A DNA stretch of 9,694 nt. Source: an uncultured Eubacteriales bacterium. Lineage in GTDB: Bacteria; Bacillota; Clostridia; Oscillospirales; Acutalibacteraceae. Both the position numbers and the translations under genes were made by a program. Shown piece by piece: positions 1 through 6,693 of the stretch. Where the stretch lies: NCBI GenBank assembly GCA_900319655.1, contig ONPH01000034.1, positions 1 to 9,694 on the forward strand, read 5' to 3'. How positions within the stretch are numbered: the stretch's first letter is position 1; every line of letters begins with the position of its first letter. The notes beneath the pieces are model-generated. The model made no database searches, was not told where the DNA came from, and worked only from the letters and a program-made list of their open reading frames with translations.

Positions 1-622
1 CCGAAATCTCGGTTTTATTACCAATAACCTTTATTTTATCCTCGCAAAAGAGGGATACAGCCTTGGGGAGAATTTTCCACTCCGCCTGCTCCATAACTCT
101 TTTTTGAAGGATTTCAGGCGTATCTCCTGTTTTTACCTCAACTGCCTTTTGAATGATAATCGGGCCGCCGTCGCATACTTCATTAACAAAGTGCGCGGTA
201 GCGCCTGTTACCTTAACGCCCTTTTTGAGCGCTTCCTCGTGGACTTTAAGTCCGTAATAGCCTTCTCCGCAGAAGGATGGAATTAATGCGGGATGAATGT
301 TGATTATTCTGTTTTCAAACGCGCCTATTACCTTTTTGCCGAGGATTGTCATAAAGCCTGCGAGCACGACTACGTCGGCATTTTTGCTCTGCAAAAGCTC
401 AGTGAGCGCGGTATCGTAATCGTTAAACTCCGCAAAATCCTTACTCCTGATAACCTCGGTGTCAATGCCGTTGTTTTTTGCCCTTTCAAGCGCGTAGGCG
501 TTTGGGTTTGAGGAGATAACGCAGGTGATTTTGCCGTTTTTAAGCTCTCCCCTTCCCTGCGCGTCAATAAGCGCCTGCAGGTTTGTTCCGCCTCCGGAAA
601 CAAGCACAACAATGTTTTTCAT
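1..622 (-). CDS. purN: Phosphoribosylglycinamide formyltransferase PurN (3' end cut by window edge)
   Basis: Transfers the formyl group of 10-formyl-THF to GAR, the third step of de novo purine synthesis, in the cytoplasm. Reading from the ATG at 622 gives 207 uninterrupted residues before the window ends. PurN proteins are usually about 190-215 residues, so only a few are missing. Visible family signatures are the N-terminal phosphate-binding SGGGTNLQAL (residues 9-18), the NIHPALIPSF block with Asn108 and His110, His144 in TGATAHFV, and Asp151 in CDGGPI. These match the catalytic Asn/His/Asp set of E. coli PurN. The SFCGEGYYGLKVHE segment is the variant common in Firmicutes. The ATG overlaps the purM stop by one base (TAATG). 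The only Shine-Dalgarno (AAGGAG) lies about 13 bases upstream, inside purM, so translation is probably coupled to purM. Last visible gene of the pur operon. Confidence 0.96.
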   Translation of the reverse strand, partial: MKNIVVLVSGGGTNLQALIDAQGRGELKNGKITCVISSNPNAYALERAKNNGIDTEVIRSKDFAEFNDYDTALTELLQSKNADVVVLAGFMTILGKKVIGAFENRIINIHPALIPSFCGEGYYGLKVHEEALKKGVKVTGATAHFVNEVCDGGPIIIQKAVEVKTGDTPEILQKRVMEQAEWKILPKAVSLFCEDKIKVIGNKTEIS

Positions 623-1656
623 TACGCGAAAACAACTCCTTTTTCGCCTTCGATTACTTCGCCGAGAATTACAGCATCCTCGCCGTTTGCTTTGAGAACC
701 TCAAGCGCCTTGTCTGCTTCATCCTTTGATACGGCGACTACCATACCAACGCCCATATTAAAGGTGTTGTACATATCGTGCTCGCTGATGTTGCCGACTC
801 TCTGCATTAACTTGAAGATAGGAAGAACGGGAATATCGTCCTTTTTAATCTTCGCCGCAAGGCCGTCGGTGAGCATACGCGGAATATTCTCGTAAAATCC
901 GCCGCCTGTGATGTGGGAAACAGCCTTAACATCTACCTGCTCCATAAGCGCTAAAATCGGCTTAACGTAGATTTTTGTAGGTGTTAAAAGTGTTTCTCCC
1001 AAGGACTTGTCAAGCTCGGGATATGTATTATTTATTGTGTTCTCGTCAATTCCGAAGATTTTTCTGACGAGCGAGAAGCCGTTTGAGTGGACGCCTGAGG
1101 AACGCAGGCCGATTAAAACGTCGCCGGGTGTAAGCTTTGAGCCGTCAATCATCTTAGGCTTGTCGGCAATACCTACGCAGAAGCCTGCAACGTCGTACTC
1201 ATCCTCGGGCATAAGACCGGGATGCTCGGCGGTTTCTCCGCCGATAAGCGCACAGCCCGACTGAACGCAGCCCTCAGCGATACCCTCGACGATTGAGGCT
1301 ACCTTTTCGGGAATGTTCTTTCCGATTGCGATATAATCAAGGAAAAACAGCGGCTTTGCTCCGCAGCAGATTACATCGTTAACGCACATAGCAACGGAGT
1401 CAATACCGATTGTGTTGTGCTTGTCAAGCAAAAACGCGAGCTTGATTTTTGTGCCGACTCCGTCGGTTCCGCTGATAAGCACAGGCTCTTCCATTCCCTT
1501 AAAGTCGGGTGCGAAAAGACCTCCGAAGCCGCCGATTCCCGATACAACGCCGGGGATATTTGTGCGTGCAACGTGCTTTTTCATAAGCTCAACCGATTTG
1601 TAGCCTGCGGTAATGTCAACGCCTGCCGCCTTGTAACTCTCTGAAAAGCTTTCCAT
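622..1656 (-). CDS. purM: Phosphoribosylformylglycinamidine cyclo-ligase (AIR synthetase) PurM
   Basis: Closes the imidazole ring of FGAM with ATP to give AIR, step 5 of de novo purine synthesis. The 344 residues match the usual PurM length (about 345). Landmarks in order are [11 protein letters not shown] near residue 42, [20 protein letters not shown] around 62-82 (ATP/phosphate-binding segment of the PurM/PurL/SelD/ThiL superfamily), [20 protein letters not shown], the GGETAEHPG loop, and [17 protein letters not shown]. The start is fixed by a GGAGGAA ribosome site at 1661-1667 in the 12-base gap after purF. The stop shares a base with the purN ATG. Third gene of purE-purF-purM-purN; no sign of disruption. 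Confidence 0.98.
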   Translation of the reverse strand: MESFSESYKAAGVDITAGYKSVELMKKHVARTNIPGVVSGIGGFGGLFAPDFKGMEEPVLISGTDGVGTKIKLAFLLDKHNTIGIDSVAMCVNDVICCGAKPLFFLDYIAIGKNIPEKVASIVEGIAEGCVQSGCALIGGETAEHPGLMPEDEYDVAGFCVGIADKPKMIDGSKLTPGDVLIGLRSSGVHSNGFSLVRKIFGIDENTINNTYPELDKSLGETLLTPTKIYVKPILALMEQVDVKAVSHITGGGFYENIPRMLTDGLAAKIKKDDIPVLPIFKLMQRVGNISEHDMYNTFNMGVGMVVAVSKDEADKALEVLKANGEDAVILGEVIEGEKGVVFA

Positions 1657-1668
1657 AAAATTCCTCCG

Positions 1669-3117
1669 TTACTTTTTACTGATTTTGTTTGCGTATTTAT
1701 CTACAAAGAATGTGGTCGGCACTTTAGCGCTGAAATTCTTGGTAAAGCAGCCGTCGCACAAATCTATGTCTGCATCCTTTGCGATTTCGCGAACGCTCTC
1801 AACGCTTAGATATCCGAGCGAATCCGCGCCGATTTCAGCGCAAATCTGCTCCTTGGTCATTCTGTTCGCGATAAGGTTTTCTTTGTCGTTTATGTCGATG
1901 CCGAAGTAGCACGGAAATACAAACGGCGGAGAGCTTACAAGCATATGAACCTCTTTTGCGCCTGCGTCTCTTAGAAGATTGACAATGTGCTGCGAGGTCT
2001 CTCCCCTGATAATCGAGTCGTCGATAACAATTATCCTCTTGCCCTCTACATTTGACTTTAACGCCGTGAGCTTAGTCTGCATAAGACGTTTCTTTTTATC
2101 CATACCCGTGCCGACCTTACGACCGATGAACTTGTTTTTCATAAAGCCCATACCGTACGGAATATTTGAAGCCTTTGCGTAACCCTCGGCGGCTATAATT
2201 CCCGAATCGGGAACGCCGCAGACCATATCGGCTTCAATCGGGTATTCCTTAAAGAGCAGCTCGCCTGCCTTTAACCGCGCACTATGAACGCTTACGCCGT
2301 CGATTACGCTGTCAGGTCTTGCGAGATAAACATACTCGAACAGGCAAAGCGAGGTTTTGACAGGCTCAGTCTCCATCATATAGCTGTGAAGTCCGTCCTC
2401 GTCAACCACGAGCATTTCGCCGGGCTTAACGTCCCTTACGAATTCAGCGCCGATGCTGTCGAAAACGCAGCTTTCGGATGAAAAGACATAGCTGTTTTTG
2501 AGCTTGCCCATACAAAGCGGTCTGAAACCAAATTTATCCCTGAACGCGATAAGCCTTGTGGGAGCGCAGATTACAGTTGAATACGCGCCTTCGAGCTTTT
2601 TCATGGCGTTGAGCACTGCCTGCTCGAGGTCATCCGTAGAACAGCGCTCGGTGGCGATTACGTACGCCATCAGCTCGGCGTTAGAGTTGGACTGGAATAT
2701 CGCGCCTCCGCGTTCCAAATCCTTTCTTATCTCGGGAAAGTTCGTGATTGAACCGTTACTCGAAATTGCGATTGAGCCTTCCTTGTACCTTAACACAAGC
2801 GGTTGATTAGCCGCGCGGTCAAGGCTTTGGCTCAGAGTGTAACGAACGTGACCGACGGTGATTTTGCCGCTTTGAAGCTTTTGCAAAACCTTGTCGGTGA
2901 ATACCTCGGAAACCATTCCGAGCTCTTTGATTGTAGAAAAATTGCCGTCTTTATTTACGGTGATACCTGCGCTTACCTGACCGCGGTGCTGCAGTCCGTA
3001 AAGCGCGTCGTGAGTAATAGCGATGGTGTCGAGGTCGTCGTTATTATATATACCGAAAACTCCGCACTCATCGTTCGCCTTGTCAAGGCGCTCGTCTATG
3101 TTAACGTATTTTGTCAT
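1669..3117 (-). CDS. purF: Amidophosphoribosyltransferase PurF
   Basis: Commits PRPP and glutamine to purine synthesis by forming 5-phosphoribosylamine. The 482 residues begin with a 17-residue propeptide followed by Cys18-Gly-Val-Phe-Gly. Cys18 is the expected N-terminal glutaminase nucleophile exposed by self-cleavage, as in B. subtilis PurF. The Ntn glutaminase domain covers about 18-250 (LQHRGQVSAGI at 42-52, SSNGSITN around 119-126, FRDKFGFRPL around 192-201). The phosphoribosyltransferase domain carries the PRPP loop VIDDSIIRGETS at 364-375. Four cysteines, Cys258, Cys403, Cys454 and Cys457 (DLCDGC), lie where the B. subtilis enzyme binds its [4Fe-4S] cluster. This indicates the Fe-S, oxygen-sensitive form. 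The ATG overlaps the purE stop by one base; a ribosome site AAGGTGG lies inside the purE end. AMP/GMP feedback inhibition is family knowledge, not seen. Confidence 0.98.
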   Translation of the reverse strand: MTKYVNIDERLDKANDECGVFGIYNNDDLDTIAITHDALYGLQHRGQVSAGITVNKDGNFSTIKELGMVSEVFTDKVLQKLQSGKITVGHVRYTLSQSLDRAANQPLVLRYKEGSIAISSNGSITNFPEIRKDLERGGAIFQSNSNAELMAYVIATERCSTDDLEQAVLNAMKKLEGAYSTVICAPTRLIAFRDKFGFRPLCMGKLKNSYVFSSESCVFDSIGAEFVRDVKPGEMLVVDEDGLHSYMMETEPVKTSLCLFEYVYLARPDSVIDGVSVHSARLKAGELLFKEYPIEADMVCGVPDSGIIAAEGYAKASNIPYGMGFMKNKFIGRKVGTGMDKKKRLMQTKLTALKSNVEGKRIIVIDDSIIRGETSQHIVNLLRDAGAKEVHMLVSSPPFVFPCYFGIDINDKENLIANRMTKEQICAEIGADSLGYLSVESVREIAKDADIDLCDGCFTKNFSAKVPTTFFVDKYANKISKK

Positions 3118-3614
3118 TATAGCTCAGCCACCTTAGTCTGCATTGCCAAATCTTTTTCAGCAACGCCTTTTTCCATTTCAAGCTTCATATCCTCTAACTT
3201 CTGAGCGAGAGTATCGTCTGAAAGAGCGAGCATTTCTACCGCGAGGATTGCAGCGTTTGCCGCGCCGTCAACCGCAACTGTCGCTACGGGAATACCTGTG
3301 GGCATCATAACAGTTGCCAAAAGCGCGTCCATACCGTCGAGCTGAGCGGATTTGCAGGGAATTCCGATTACAGGCAGTGTGGTCTTTGCCGCTAAAACGC
3401 CTGCAAGGTGCGCCGCCATTCCTGCCGCCGCGATAATTACGCCGAAGCCGTTTTTCTTTGCGTTTGCGGAGAATTCAATCGCCTTGTCGGGTGTTCTGTG
3501 AGCGCTCATTACGTGAACCTCATACGGAACATCAAACTCCTTAAGCTTTTTTACCGCCTTTTGAACAACGGGAAAATCGCTGTCCGAACCCATTATGATT
3601 GCTACCTTTTTCAT
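3117..3614 (-). CDS. purE: N5-carboxyaminoimidazole ribonucleotide mutase PurE (class I)
   Basis: Makes 4-carboxy-AIR for purine synthesis. The 165 residues include the GSDSDFPVV loop at 9-17, VMSAHRTPDK at 35-44 with His39 (equivalent to catalytic His45 of E. coli), the glycine/alanine-rich IIAAAGMAAHLAGVLAA segment, and MPTGIPVATVAVDGAANAA. These are class I PurE traits. Class I enzymes usually use N5-CAIR made by PurK; no purK is in the window, so it must be elsewhere or absent. First gene of the operon, 53 bases downstream of a good -10. The start is supported by AAGGAG at 3622-3627 with a 7-base spacer. Many clostridial operons have purC between purE and purF; here the two genes overlap directly. 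Confidence 0.97.
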   Translation of the reverse strand: MKKVAIIMGSDSDFPVVQKAVKKLKEFDVPYEVHVMSAHRTPDKAIEFSANAKKNGFGVIIAAAGMAAHLAGVLAAKTTLPVIGIPCKSAQLDGMDALLATVMMPTGIPVATVAVDGAANAAILAVEMLALSDDTLAQKLEDMKLEMEKGVAEKDLAMQTKVAEL

Positions 3615-3666
3615 ATCATTACTCCTTAAAATTAATCTGAATTATTACGTATATTTTAACTTATTT

Positions 3667-3695
3667 ATTATATAAAAAATAATGTCAAATTTCAA
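3667..3695 (-). promoter_or_regulatory. Sigma-A type promoter of purEFMN
   Basis: Read on the minus strand, TTGAAA (3695-3690) and TATAAT (3672-3667) are separated by exactly 17 bases. Transcription would start near 3660, leaving a leader of about 46 bases before purE. That is too short for a purine riboswitch plus terminator, and no PurR-box-like CGAAC repeat is seen. The -35 lies only about 21 bases beyond the terminator of the upstream operon, so the purine operon is insulated and has a compact control region. Confidence 0.8.
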
Positions 3696-3716
3696 TAGCG
3701 TAAAAGAATTATAATC

Positions 3717-3741
3717 AAAAAAGGGCAGATTGCTCTGCCCT
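3717..3741 (-). terminator. Rho-independent terminator of the NfeD-SPFH-membrane operon
   Basis: Minus-strand RNA forms a perfect 8-bp stem (AGGGCAGA / TCTGCCCT, 3741-3734 with 3729-3722) with a 4-base loop, followed directly by a run of U (3722-3717). It sits 6 bases after the stop of the 480-residue membrane protein. On the plus strand there is no U run after the stem, so it acts in one direction. Confidence 0.9.
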
Positions 3742-3747
3742 AAGTAT

Positions 3748-5190
3748 TCATTTTGTTTTTGCGTTTTCAGGTTTATTCTTTTGCAGTTCTTCCAAGGTAT
3801 CGCCGTCGCGCATATGCGGAAACAGCGTTTTCATCTTTTTATCGTCAAAATGATGGTCGATGTATCTTTCAAAAGAATTTGCAGGCGGATTGCCGACCGC
3901 ACGCTGATTCCAACGGTAAATCGACGATACCGAAACAAAAGCGTTGTACAGCATAAAGATGAATACAACCACAACTATAACCGAGCCCTGTTTTTTGGGG
4001 ATTTTCTCGATAAGCTTCGACGCAAAAGGATAGATGTAGCGTATCCATACCAAGCCTAAAAATCCCCAGAAAAGCGAATACAAAAGGCAGGTTCTTCCGC
4101 CGATATTAAGCGGCATATCGCTGTAATCCCATGACACGGTTCCCAAGAATGTCTCTTGTCCCCAGGAGCATATGTATTCAAAAAATGCTCCGAGTGCCGC
4201 GCTGATAATGAAAATAAGCGTATCGCTGAGCTTGTAAAGTCTGTAAAGTACGGTGGTTAAAAGCACAGCTCCGCCGCCGTATACAGGAATAAACGGGCCG
4301 TATACCACGCCTACTCTTAATTCAAAGTGACCTTCGACAATAAGCGCGAAGATTGTTTCGATACAGGTTCCCACAAAAGAACCTACCAAAAACAGAATAA
4401 AAAGCTTTTCAAAGCAAAAGCCGGATGCAAACGGCTTTTGCTTTTTATTCTCATAGAACTGGTCGAATTCTTTTTTGTTATCCTCTTTGATTTCGTCAAG
4501 CTTATCCGTGATTTTTTTAATATACGCAGTATGCTTAAGCTCAGGAAATGCGTGCACCATTCTTTTGCGGAGAATGGTGTTGGTGAAAATTTTATTATAG
4601 TTGTGTTCAAGCTCCTTAAGCTGTTCGGCGCTTTCCTTGTCGTCCAAAAACTCAGCGTCGTATTTTGCGATTTTAAGGCGCTTTTTGAGCCTGTGAATGG
4701 TGACAAAAGATAAAACATAGTCAATAAGCATAAGCAGAGCAATTGACAAAGACACAACCAGGCTGACTATATCGGGGATTTTGACAATTCCCAATCTGAG
4801 CATGGGAATGAGAATTTTTACGCAGAACACGCCGCCGAGTCCCATAATAACAACAAATGGAAATGTCAGGTAACTGCCGATATTGAATTTCAAATTGGAG
4901 TAATCCCAAGGCTTACAGCCGAGAATTTTTTTACCGATAAAGCCTGCGATAACCGTGAAAAATGACAACAGCAAAGCTGAGCCGATAAAGATAATCAAAA
5001 AATTATCCGTTAACGGCTTAAAAACAACATAGCAAATCACCGCTCCCGCTCCGTATGCAGGACAGAACGGGAGTGTTAAAAATCCATTATCGTAAAACTT
5101 TTTCTCGCTGAAAAAGTGATAAAGACTGCTGAAAAGCCAGCCGAGAAATGAAATTATAATGAAATACCAGAGTAAATGTATCCAGTACAA
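3748..5190 (-). CDS. Duplicated multi-pass membrane protein, CmpB / 'putative ABC-transporter type IV' (PF06541)-like
   Basis: A 480-residue integral membrane protein of unknown biochemical role. I recognise two copies of a PF06541-like domain. Copy 1 (about 9-170) has SFLGWLFSSLYHFF, PFCPAYGAGAV and KPWDYSNLKFNIG. Copy 2 (about 261-430) has SFVGTCIETIFALI, PFIPVYGGGAV and VSWDYSDMPLNIG. Each copy has about five hydrophobic segments. Both are followed by a charged cytoplasmic part that also repeats (RMVHAFPELKH near 210; KMKTLFPHMRD near 453). The linker at 165-255 is highly charged and probably coiled. No ATPase motif is present, so the 'ABC transporter permease' label of this family is only a name. 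The start is TTG at 5190, chosen for AGGTGA at 5195-5200; the next in-frame Met is near residue 116. Third gene of the operon, 15 bases after the SPFH stop, and it ends at the terminator. Confidence 0.75.
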   Translation of the reverse strand: MYWIHLLWYFIIISFLGWLFSSLYHFFSEKKFYDNGFLTLPFCPAYGAGAVICYVVFKPLTDNFLIIFIGSALLLSFFTVIAGFIGKKILGCKPWDYSNLKFNIGSYLTFPFVVIMGLGGVFCVKILIPMLRLGIVKIPDIVSLVVSLSIALLMLIDYVLSFVTIHRLKKRLKIAKYDAEFLDDKESAEQLKELEHNYNKIFTNTILRKRMVHAFPELKHTAYIKKITDKLDEIKEDNKKEFDQFYENKKQKPFASGFCFEKLFILFLVGSFVGTCIETIFALIVEGHFELRVGVVYGPFIPVYGGGAVLLTTVLYRLYKLSDTLIFIISAALGAFFEYICSWGQETFLGTVSWDYSDMPLNIGGRTCLLYSLFWGFLGLVWIRYIYPFASKLIEKIPKKQGSVIVVVVFIFMLYNAFVSVSSIYRWNQRAVGNPPANSFERYIDHHFDDKKMKTLFPHMRDGDTLEELQKNKPENAKTK

Positions 5191-5194
5191 AAAA

Positions 5195-5200
5195 TCACCT
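5195..5200 (-). promoter_or_regulatory. Ribosome binding site deciding a TTG start
   Basis: AGGTGA on the minus strand lies 4 bases before the TTG at 5190-5188. It supports the non-ATG start of the duplicated membrane protein: its reading frame opens straight into the first conserved hydrophobic segment and has no Met for over 100 codons. Confidence 0.7.
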
Positions 5201-5205
5201 AAAAT

Positions 5206-6108
5206 TTATTTTTTATCCTGCCAAATCTCTTTAATCGCAGTAACCGAGCCGGCAAGTCCCTGAATGTCGGACGGAATGATAATCTTTGTCGCCTGTCCGT
5301 CGGCAGCCTTTGCAAACGCCTCAAGGCTTTTGAGCTGAATGATTTTATCGGTAGGCGCGGCTTCGTTGAGCATCTTAAGCGCGTCGGCATTAGCCTTTTG
5401 AACCGTCATAATCGCTTCGGCTTCACCCTGCGCCTCGCGGATTTTCTGCTCCTTAACGGCGTCTGCCTTGAGAATAGCAGATTCCTTCAAGCCCTCGGCA
5501 ACGAGGATTTGACTGCGCTTTTCACCCTCGGCGTCAAGAATACGAGCACGTCTCTCACGCTCTGCCTTCATTTGCTTTTCCATTGCGTCTTGAATTTCAC
5601 GCGGAGGAAGGATGTTTTTGAGCTCAACGCGGATTACTCTTATTCCCCAAGCGTCAGTGGCTTCGTCAAGAATAATTCTGATTTTGTCGTTGATTGTATC
5701 GCGCGATGTAAGTGTGTTATCAAGCTCCAAATCACCGATGATATTTCTCAGAGTTGTAGCGGTGAGGTTCTCAATCGCGCTGAGCGGACGTTCAACGCCG
5801 TAGGTGTAGAGCTTAGGATCGGTAATTTCAAAGTAAACTACGGTATCAATCTGCATTGTTACGTTATCGCGTGTGATAACCGGCTGCGGAGGAAAATCCA
5901 CAACCTGCTCTTTAAGAGAAACCTTCCTTGAAATTCTGTCGATAAACGGAACTTTAAGGTGAAGTCCTGTCTCCCATGTTGTATGGTATGCTCCGAGGCG
6001 CTCGATTACAAACGCGTGAGCCTGGGGCACAATCTTGATGTTTCTGACAATTAAGATTAAAATTATCAGAGCAATAATACTAAAAATAATAATTCCAACA
6101 ATCGGCAT
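5206..6108 (-). CDS. SPFH/band 7 (stomatin/paraslipin, QmcA-type) membrane protein
   Basis: Scaffold protein of membrane microdomains; members assemble into large rings or cages on the membrane and often work with NfeD partners and membrane proteases. It has 300 residues, close to E. coli QmcA (about 305). One N-terminal anchor (4-21) is followed by the SPFH domain (about 24-180), with IVPQAHAFVIERLGAYH, GLHLKVPFID, VDFPPQPVITRDNV and VELKNILPPREIQDAMEKQM. After that comes a long Ala/Glu/Lys/Arg-rich coiled coil (about 170-245, AEGEKRSQILVAEG, REAQGEAEAI) and a short hydrophobic C-terminal part (AFAKAADGQATKIIIPSD). The start is set by a strong AAGGAGG inside the last codons of the nfeD-like gene, only 2 bases before this ATG. 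The coupling suggests matched expression of the two partners. Role beyond scaffolding is not readable from sequence. Confidence 0.93.
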   Translation of the reverse strand: MPIVGIIIFSIIALIILILIVRNIKIVPQAHAFVIERLGAYHTTWETGLHLKVPFIDRISRKVSLKEQVVDFPPQPVITRDNVTMQIDTVVYFEITDPKLYTYGVERPLSAIENLTATTLRNIIGDLELDNTLTSRDTINDKIRIILDEATDAWGIRVIRVELKNILPPREIQDAMEKQMKAERERRARILDAEGEKRSQILVAEGLKESAILKADAVKEQKIREAQGEAEAIMTVQKANADALKMLNEAAPTDKIIQLKSLEAFAKAADGQATKIIIPSDIQGLAGSVTAIKEIWQDKK

Positions 6109-6110
6109 AA

Positions 6111-6557
6111 TTAATCCTCCTTAATTTCGGGCTTTACAATCAGCTTTACTCCCTCGATTGCAAGCACTGTTACCTTTGTGTTCTCGGCAATAGGCGCGTA
6201 GTCGGATTTTGCGCTCCACTTCTGCCCCATCACCTTGACCTGTCCGACGTCCAAATTCGATTTAATCTCCGAAATTACAACGCCTGTTTTTCCGATTAAT
6301 CTGTCGGCATTTGTTCCGACAGTGTTCGTCTTGTTCTTCAACCTTTTAGCAATCGGCCTTGTTATTAACAAGGCGGCGGCTGAAAAAGCCAAAAATACAA
6401 TGAGCTGAATAAAGATGTTCGGAGTGAAAATTGTAGTTACCGCAGCCGCTACCGCCCCGACAACAAACCAAATGGATACAAGCTGAGTTGTCGCAGCCTC
6501 GCAAATTGCCATTACAATTGCAAATCCTATCCAAATAAAAGGCATATACTTTTCCAT
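6111..6557 (-). CDS. NfeD-like membrane protein (short form)
   Basis: Partner protein of SPFH scaffolds. The chosen product has 148 residues: hydrophobic segments at about 5-24, 27-45 and 48-66, then a cytoplasmic beta-rich OB-fold-like domain (about 85-143) with LIGKTGVV, GQVKVMGQKWSAKSD and the closing VLAIEGVKLIVKP, all typical of the NfeD C-terminal family (YbbJ/YuaF type). It lacks the ClpP-like protease domain of long NfeD proteins. A longer frame opens at 6614, but that start lies in the -35 element. The ATG at 6557 has AAAGGAG at 7-base spacing, so it is the real start. First gene of the operon with SPFH and the duplicated membrane protein, as in the E. coli ybbJ-qmcA pairing. Confidence 0.9.
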   Translation of the reverse strand: MEKYMPFIWIGFAIVMAICEAATTQLVSIWFVVGAVAAAVTTIFTPNIFIQLIVFLAFSAAALLITRPIAKRLKNKTNTVGTNADRLIGKTGVVISEIKSNLDVGQVKVMGQKWSAKSDYAPIAENTKVTVLAIEGVKLIVKPEIKED

Positions 6558-6564
6558 ACCACAG

Positions 6565-6571
6565 CTCCTTT
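6565..6571 (-). promoter_or_regulatory. Ribosome binding site fixing the nfeD-like start at 6557
   Basis: AAAGGAG on the minus strand sits 7 bases before the ATG at 6557-6555. It excludes the upstream in-frame ATG at 6614, which has no ribosome site and lies within the promoter. Confidence 0.85.
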
Positions 6572-6585
6572 CCTTATTTATCATA

Positions 6586-6614
6586 ATAATACCATATTGC
6601 AAATTAACAGTCAA
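6586..6614 (-). promoter_or_regulatory. Sigma-A promoter of the NfeD-SPFH-membrane operon
   Basis: Minus strand: TTGACT (6614-6609), a 17-base spacer, TATTAT (6591-6586), and a TGG just before the -10 (extended -10 TGn). The predicted start is near 6579, giving a leader of about 22 bases to the ATG at 6557. It is divergent from the promoter of the plus-strand pair about 40 bases away. Confidence 0.8.
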
Positions 6615-6650
6615 ATAATTTTCGGTTTATACTACACTTTTGTAATATTA

Positions 6651-6661
6651 TGTGCTATAAT
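6651..6661 (+). promoter_or_regulatory. Extended -10 promoter of the DUF4364-like gene
   Basis: TGTGCTATAAT is an exact fit to the Gram-positive extended -10 pattern TRTGnTATAAT. At 17 bases upstream the -35 is only TACACT (6633-6638), so the promoter probably depends on the extended -10 or on an activator. The expected start is near 6668, within a small palindrome. Confidence 0.7.
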
Positions 6662-6679
6662 AGCTTATATATTTAAGCT
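6662..6679. repeat. Inverted repeat at the predicted transcription start (candidate operator)
   Basis: AGCTTA (6662-6667) and TAAGCT (6674-6679) are exact reverse complements around a 6-base AT centre. The palindrome begins right after the -10 hexamer and ends before the ribosome site. A protein bound here would block the plus-strand promoter. Operator function is inference; the short AT-rich arms could occur by chance. Confidence 0.4.
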
Positions 6680-6693
6680 TGAAGGTGATTTAT

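Noticed and set aside
2803..3204. Plus-strand open frame of 133 codons opposite purF/purE
   Set aside because: It covers the overlap of two certain genes and shows no protein family traits.
3615..3666. Purine riboswitch in the purE leader
   Set aside because: The leader is about 46 bases and lacks the conserved three-way junction sequences.
3660..3688. Perfect TTGACA at 3688-3683 (minus) as the -35 of purE
   Set aside because: It is only 10 bases from the TATAAT, and at 17 bases the -10 would be AATAAG. TTGAAA at 3695-3690 gives a 17-base spacer, so TTGACA lies by chance in the spacer.
5398..5931. Plus-strand open frame of 177 codons
   Set aside because: It is antisense to the well-conserved SPFH gene, has no family features and no ribosome site fit; it is a by-product of codon use on the other strand.
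6111..6614. Longer 167-residue start for the nfeD-like gene at 6614
   Set aside because: That ATG lies in the -35 of the promoter and has no ribosome site; ATG 6557 has AAAGGAG at 7 bases.
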